Part shown: piece by piece, positions 58,604 through 64,000 of the stretch
Position numbering within the stretch: the stretch's first letter is position 1
Layout of the letters: each line of letters opens with the position of its first letter
Assembly (NCBI GenBank): GCA_022575985.1
Contig: JAKSXM010000156.1
Span: 372,001 to 436,000 of the forward strand
DNA: 64,000 nucleotides
Direction of reading: 5' to 3'
Source of the DNA: Anagrus nilaparvatae
Lineage: Eukaryota > Arthropoda > Insecta > Hymenoptera > Mymaridae
Position numbers and translations under genes: made by a program
The notes under the pieces: model-generated
What the model was told of the DNA's origin: nothing
Database searches by the model: none
What the model saw: the letters and a program-made list of their open reading frames with translations, nothing else

Positions 58604-59589
58604 AATAACTTCTATATAATTCAGTGCACTTTTTTTTAATACAAGTATTAGTTTTCGTTAAATCTTTAATTTTTGATTTTTCTTTTTCGACGTAATTCCT
58701 AATATTTTTATACGAAAGTACTACAATAGTTTTATAAATTTCGTTATTATACTCAGTTTTCGATATTTGATACCTAAAGGCTATGCCCGGTACTATATAG
58801 TGAAACGGCCCAAGAAAGATATTTAGAAACTAGTTGTATTAGGTCAAAGTACAGCTAAAAAAACTTAGATCCTGAAATTTATAGACCTCCAAGTGCCTTC
58901 AGTAATTATTGGAGGCCTAATAATGACAAAAAAAAGTAAATTTTTAGCGACTTTATAGTCAACTTCCAGATACTCCTGTGAAACGAATCTGTCAAAATAG
59001 TCTTACGACCTCTTATTCAAACTATTATATAATATACTTTTGGATAAAATTATTTTTTGAAATACTTTTAGTGCATCGTTTTAATTGGCGGGCCTAAAAC
59101 CGCCCAAAATAGAAAAATTTATCTTTAAAATTTCAACTTTGGCAGCGATTTAAAAAAAAATGAGATACATGCCCTTTCTATTTTTTTTTAATTTAAGCCA
59201 AAAAACACAAATTTTCATTTGCGACCATCCACGCTAAAAAATATTTGGTGCAACAGAGTCAAATTCTCAAAAAACTGAAATTAAATTTTTTTTTAATTTT
59301 GCTATTTTTAAAAAAATAGGTAAGCTTAATCTTTTTTCGTGGGATCACTCATTTAATTATAAATTTAAAAATTTTTAATTTGAATTAACCATTTAACAAA
59401 ATATAAAATTAAAAATTAAAGATAAAATATTGCATCTAAAAAAGTACAAGAAAAACACTTAAATTTGAATATTATGCATAACAAATATTTATTTGTAATT
59501 ATTTTTTTTTTTTTTTTTTTTTTATGCACTGAAACTGCAAAAAAATTAATATTTTTTATTAAAATAAATTGTATTTGAGGTTAATTATT

Positions 59590-59680
59590 ATTTTTTTTTA
59601 AGCGTGGATTGAGTCAAATTAAATCATTTTGGCTAAATCCACGCTTAAACAAAAGAGCTTGAGCGTGGATTGAGACCTTT
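59590..59680. repeat. GCGTGGATT hairpin and direct copy
   Basis: AAGCGTGGATT (59600) pairs with AATCCACGCTT (59637), and GAGCGTGGATTGAGACC repeats at 59662. A further ATCCACGCT lies near 59228. Possibly the ends of a small element. Confidence 0.45.
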
Positions 59681-59699
59681 CCAAATTTTATTTGAAAAT

Positions 59700-62240
59700 A
59701 AATAAATTCATAATAAAATATAAATGAATGAAAAAATGAAGCATTAAAATGTCTTTATTTTTCAAAAACTTTTTAATTAAAAAAATTATATTTTTAAAGT
59801 ATAAAAATTATTTATAATCAAGGATAATTTATATTATTTAATAATTTAAATAAATATAACCTGTTTGGCAATCAGAATTTATTGTTATAGTATTAATGAA
59901 AGATAATAAATAGTATAAGGTTAAATTGGACGTATAAAATAAAATTGATCTGATTATGAAACAGATAACTAATTAGTTTATTATATTAATTCAATTATAG
60001 GAATAATGATCTCTTTTCTAGAATTTTAGATTTTGTATTCTATAAATATTCAACTAATTAATTTAATTAAAGATTATAATTTAATCCTTTGAAGATTAAG
60101 AAAGTCTTAAGTGCGTTTTGTTAAGAATATTTTTGTTTAGAAATATAACATTTTGTTAATTAATATATTTTTTTACAAGAAATATTAATCATGAAATTAT
60201 CGATCTAAAGAACTAATTAATAAATAATAACATGACATTCTGTTAAAAATATGACAGTTCTTTTGTATACAAGTTTGGACTGCCTTGCGAAAACCAGTGA
60301 ATTTTTAACGTTTCCTTAAAATCTACAATATATTTTTTGCTCTTCTGGGGATACAATTATTTAATAAAAGTTTTTGCACTCGTTTTACGCCTGGGTAGGC
60401 AAAAACTATTGTAACCCAATATCGTGATCACGCAAATAACAAAAATTTTGCATCATTGGTACTTCATATACTAGGATCAGATTTGTCTCTTTGCATATGA
60501 TACGAAAAAAGAAAGTACACTACTAGATTGCTGTGCTTAAGATTTTCTTGTATTGCTCAAGTTTTTAAACAAAATTAAATCAAAAGTTTTTAGTTAGTTT
60601 TATTTTAATTTGCTTGAAATTTTTAGTTGATTTCTTGAATATTCAAGCAATCGCTTTAGTTTTTAAAAACGTTTCAAGCTGAGCAACCAGATAGTGTAGC
60701 TAATACCCATAAAAAAAATATTTTAATTCTTAAACAATTTTTTTTTTAAATTAAATTAAAGTATGCTTTTAAAAAAGAACAAGCTTATCATTAAAAAATT
60801 AATTCCATATTCACATGCTTTCTGCAATTTCAATCTTATTGAATTTATTATAATCTATTTTTTGATAAATTTGATGATTTTCAAATTTAATTAAACAGAC
60901 CCTTCCTTATACTAAACCGATTTTTCACGTACCTTACCGATCAATGATACCTTGCAGAATTCAATGCTATAATCATTTTTTCTGCAGCATAATTTTTTCA
61001 AAAATACGAGTTGACGTCATGTAAAAAGTATTGAATTTTCGTTCTAAAAAAGCAAATTTCAATTTATGTATGCATTATATAGTTTTAATCTAAAAGTTGA
61101 CGTAAGACATTATTATTATGACATATTAAAGGCATAACTGCATCTTACGTTAACTATTTGATAACGTATTAGCGTTCATTTATGCTACAAGATTTGAAGA
61201 CGTCAAAGCTTGCTATTAATCCTAGGATACTCATGCTTATCATTATAATTATATAAATTCAAAAAAATATATGCATACATATATCGCTCATTTTCATTTT
61301 TTTTGCAAAAATAGTGTCACGTGGTTGTATATACCGATTGAAATAAGAATTTACAAATTTTTTTGTCTTAAAGTTTGTATTTCAAAAAATTGTTGACCAT
61401 ACACCATAAAAATTAACAAAATTTTAAGTTAAAAACGAGGTTAAAAAAAAATTTTTTGGCTAATATTTACTGTTCCTATCATGAACTTGGTGTTTTAAGC
61501 AAAACAAGTGCATGGATTTTTATTTTCTTTTTTTTAAAGTTTGTATTTTTAATTTTAGCTGTACCAACAGCTATTTAACCTTAAATTAATGTTTTAGATG
61601 CTACTTTAGTTTAAAATATGACCAAAAATTTCTTATTTATTCACAAAAGCATAAAAATACTTTTTTATATCTCAAGAAATATGTGGTTTACACCACAGTA
61701 ATAAAAATTTTTTAATTTTACTAAGTTATAATGACAATAACAAGTTGATCCTTTAATAAAAAAAAAATCTTTTATTTTATGTTTTCTAAAAATTACAACA
61801 CTAAAACAAGATTTTTATATTATTTTCTTTAAATCTCTTTTTGCAAAAAAAATGAAAATGAGCCATATATAAGTCATAGTATCAAAATGAGAAATGAGCT
61901 AATTATAACTGCGCAAATAGAAATTATAGAATTCGAATACTAAAATCAAATATGATTCAAATTTTTTTGATTCCCCAAGTAATTTCATTGCATCCAGAAA
62001 TATAAATAGCTATGTACTCTGCTACTAATAGATTTAATTTGTGTTATTTAGGCCAATATATAAATTTTGTCAATAAAAAAAACTATACACTTGAAAAAAT
62101 TGGTTATAAAAAATTCATTATTAATAAAACTTTTTTTTTTATAATCGTATTAATTGATACTCAAAAAAAAATAAATATATATAATACAACCACCTGTTAG
62201 AGTCCTTCATGAAAAAAAAACGATTTCTCTAGTTATTATT
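59700..62240. other. AT-rich stretch, no gene recognised
   Basis: No coding signal on either strand. The open frame 62012-62200 is low-complexity and not protein-like. Confidence 0.5.
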
Positions 62241-62250
62241 AACAATTTCA

Positions 62251-62363
62251 ATTTAAATAATTGAAATAATGACAACCTTTACGAGCAAGTTCTTGATTTA
62301 AATGAATTTACAAATTTAATTTATTTTTCTCGTAAAGGTTGTCATTATTTCAATTATTTAAAT
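62251..62363. repeat. Perfect 35-bp inverted repeat (hairpin, 43-nt loop)
   Basis: Arms 62251-62285 and 62329-62363 are exact complements (ATTTAAATAATTGAAATAAT then GACAACCTTTACGAG). A diverged single arm is at about 3090-3120. It could be a small MITE with TIRs or a structured transcript. Confidence 0.75.
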
Positions 62364-62379
62364 ACTCTCCTTGCCATCG

Positions 62380-63730
62380 AGCGATACAAGAAATTTTGAA
62401 TATTAATATTCATTATTAGTTAATTTCAATTTAGTTATCATTAATAATTTCAATACAAGGTATTTTTAATACTAGCTGCCATTAAAAGCTAGTAGAGCGA
62501 CGCAAATCACCTGTTATTTTAAATTTGGCTTTAAAAATATTTAATTGTAACAAAATTATACGGTTCAACTATACGATAATAAGACTTTAGGCTTAACATA
62601 TGAAAATAACCTGATACTTTCTCATCTGAATCCTGTGTATTAGGATTGGAAATTTTTTTGGAACAAGGTGAAGCTTCGCTCTATAATAAATTTTTCTTAT
62701 CAATAAAACTTTAAAATTTATTACATACGAGTTATTTAAATTAAAAAATCTCGTTTAAATTTAAAAAATATTTATTACTTTCCTTTGCACTTTTTATTCG
62801 AGTATGCACGATCAATTATTTATTATCATTATAAATATCGCTTTTATATTTTATTAATTTACAATAAATTACAATTAAAGGCATTTTTTTTCTATTATAA
62901 TCTTATTTAGCAAATATGACTTGACGTTGACAAAGAACAAAGTAGCCTATATTTACAAAAAAAAAAGAAAAAATTTGCATGAAAAGTAACAGAAAATTTT
63001 TTTTTTACATTTTTTTCTTTTACATTTTTTTTATACGAAATACAACGTAAATATTTCATAATATTGATTTTCTTGTATGAAACTTTTTTTGTAATAAAAT
63101 TTTTTTTTTCTTTTTCAATAAAAAAAATTTTCAATTAGTAATTTTATTTTTTTTTTTATACATTTATTGACCAACAAAGAAACATATTATAATTTAATTT
63201 AAATTCAAAGAATAATTTTCAATAAAAGAAAATTTAATTTTAAATTTATTGTAAAATATTTGACATACCTACATAAAGTTGTACATTTTTTTTAATGAAT
63301 TTTTTTTTCTATAATTTTTAATTTATATGTCGTTTATATGTTTAACTGTAAGTTTATTAAAATTTTTTTTTCTTTTTTCAATAATTTGTGGATGTTAGCT
63401 TTCATGAAAAAAAAGATAAATTACCTAATGCTATTTTAAAATACCGAAAATCTTTCAGCCTGATTTTATTTTTATTTTTAAAAAATTTACTTTTTTACTT
63501 TAAAGTGCACAGTAAAATAAAAATAATTAACAATTTTCACCTTATTGGGGACGCAAAATTCAACCTATTGTTATAAATGAACTGAATATATTTAAAAATG
63601 ATCCCAACATCCTTCACTTATTCCTTCTGAGTCTAGAACCACCAACCTACGTCTTTAAAGATAGGTATTCTTGAGTTAACTTCCAGATAAAGCTGCCAAA
63701 TTCGCAATTTAATCAAAACACTTTTGGTAA
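62380..63730. other. AT-rich stretch, no gene recognised
   Basis: Mostly homopolymer-rich sequence. The open frames 62907-63134 (minus) and 63388-63576 (plus) are Lys/Phe-rich products of A/T runs and not credible genes. Confidence 0.5.
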
Positions 63731-63734
63731 GTCT

Positions 63735-64000
63735 AATTTTTATGTGAATATTACCTTTTAAGCCCAATAGCCATAATTTTAATAAGTCAGTATACCGAAT
63801 GCCCATTTTTTGCCCAAAGTGACCAATTTTTAAATTTCTTCCAAAATAACAATTTTTGATAAAAATAGATTTTAGATCAAATTTCCAGAAATTGTTTACT
63901 TGTTCCTTTTCTATTATTTATTTGCCAGATAAGATAATTTATATTCAGAGTCCCAATTTAATAAGAAAAATTCAATTTTTATCACTGTCTTTGTGAAACC
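63735..64000. repeat. Dispersed inverted repeat family, copy 3 (cut by window end)
   Basis: CCCATTTTTTGCCCAAAGTG then ACCAATTTTTAAATTTCTTC, TTGATAAAAATAGATTTTAG and TTTGCCAGATAAGATAATTT follow the same order as copy 1 at 41930-42080, up to GTCTTTGTGAAACC (copy 1: GTTTTTGTGAGGCC). Confidence 0.6.

Noticed and set aside
1..64000. Integrated virus or polydnavirus (bracovirus) segment
   Set aside because: No viral structural, capsid or segment-junction motifs were recognised. Palindromes and retroelements explain the non-host parts.
1..64000. tRNA, rRNA or snRNA genes
   Set aside because: No cloverleaf with A and B boxes or rRNA-like stretch was seen by eye. A covariance-model search would be needed to exclude divergent ones.

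Overview
The window looks like one locus from an AT-rich arthropod nuclear genome. A single host gene is recognisable, split by introns of 1.0, 1.5 and 15 kb. Around it are decayed eukaryotic transposons (MULE/FLYWCH, Penelope-like, Jockey/CR1-like), many palindromic non-autonomous elements, minisatellites and simple repeats. Operons, bacterial ribosome sites, CRISPR arrays and rRNA are absent. The gene is the ortholog of insect Gasp (obstructor-C), so an insect is near certain. The base composition and foldback/MITE load would fit a parasitoid wasp (Hymenoptera), but that is inference.

Layout. 1-12,540: repeat-rich flank downstream of Gasp. It holds a degenerate ACGAAT-box repeat (~495-665), palindromes, a ~181-bp tandem repeat (2009-2420), a Penelope-like GIY-YIG fragment (3665-4213, minus), a 25-bp minisatellite (5150-5538), a 1.4-kb foldback element (5681-7080), a dead MULE transposase with terminal inverted repeats (7241-9190) and two MITEs (10321-10648, 10919-11144). 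12,557-31,160: Gasp on the minus strand, four coding exons, with a TATA box at 31152-31159. Its introns hold a MITE-like element, a 79-nt hairpin and further palindromic elements.

31,200-55,200: a repeat graveyard upstream of Gasp. It has several MITEs, a composite tandem/inverted block (36.6-38.06 kb), 118-bp tandem repeats (38.8-39.2 kb), two Jockey/CR1-like reverse transcriptase fragments (39.65-40.2 and 54.1-55.2 kb, minus) and palindromes at 47.73-48.29 and 49.34-50.95 kb. It also has a candidate solo LTR with a heat-shock-element cluster (51511-51972) and an inverted repeat at 52.35-52.74 kb. 55,200-64,000: very AT-rich. A candidate plus-strand promoter with a non-coding first exon lies at 55.70-55.95 kb and diverges from Gasp; more dispersed repeats follow. 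I recognise no coding exon after it.

The most unusual pattern is a roughly 35-bp box (about TTTTTGGGGTCG, then TAATTACGAATTTG, then GGGGTTTC). It recurs inside otherwise different tandem and palindromic repeats at about 0.6, 37.5-37.8, 38.8-39.1, 47.8, 49.4-50.9 and 52.1 kb, suggesting one repeat superfamily that grows by tandem duplication and folding back.
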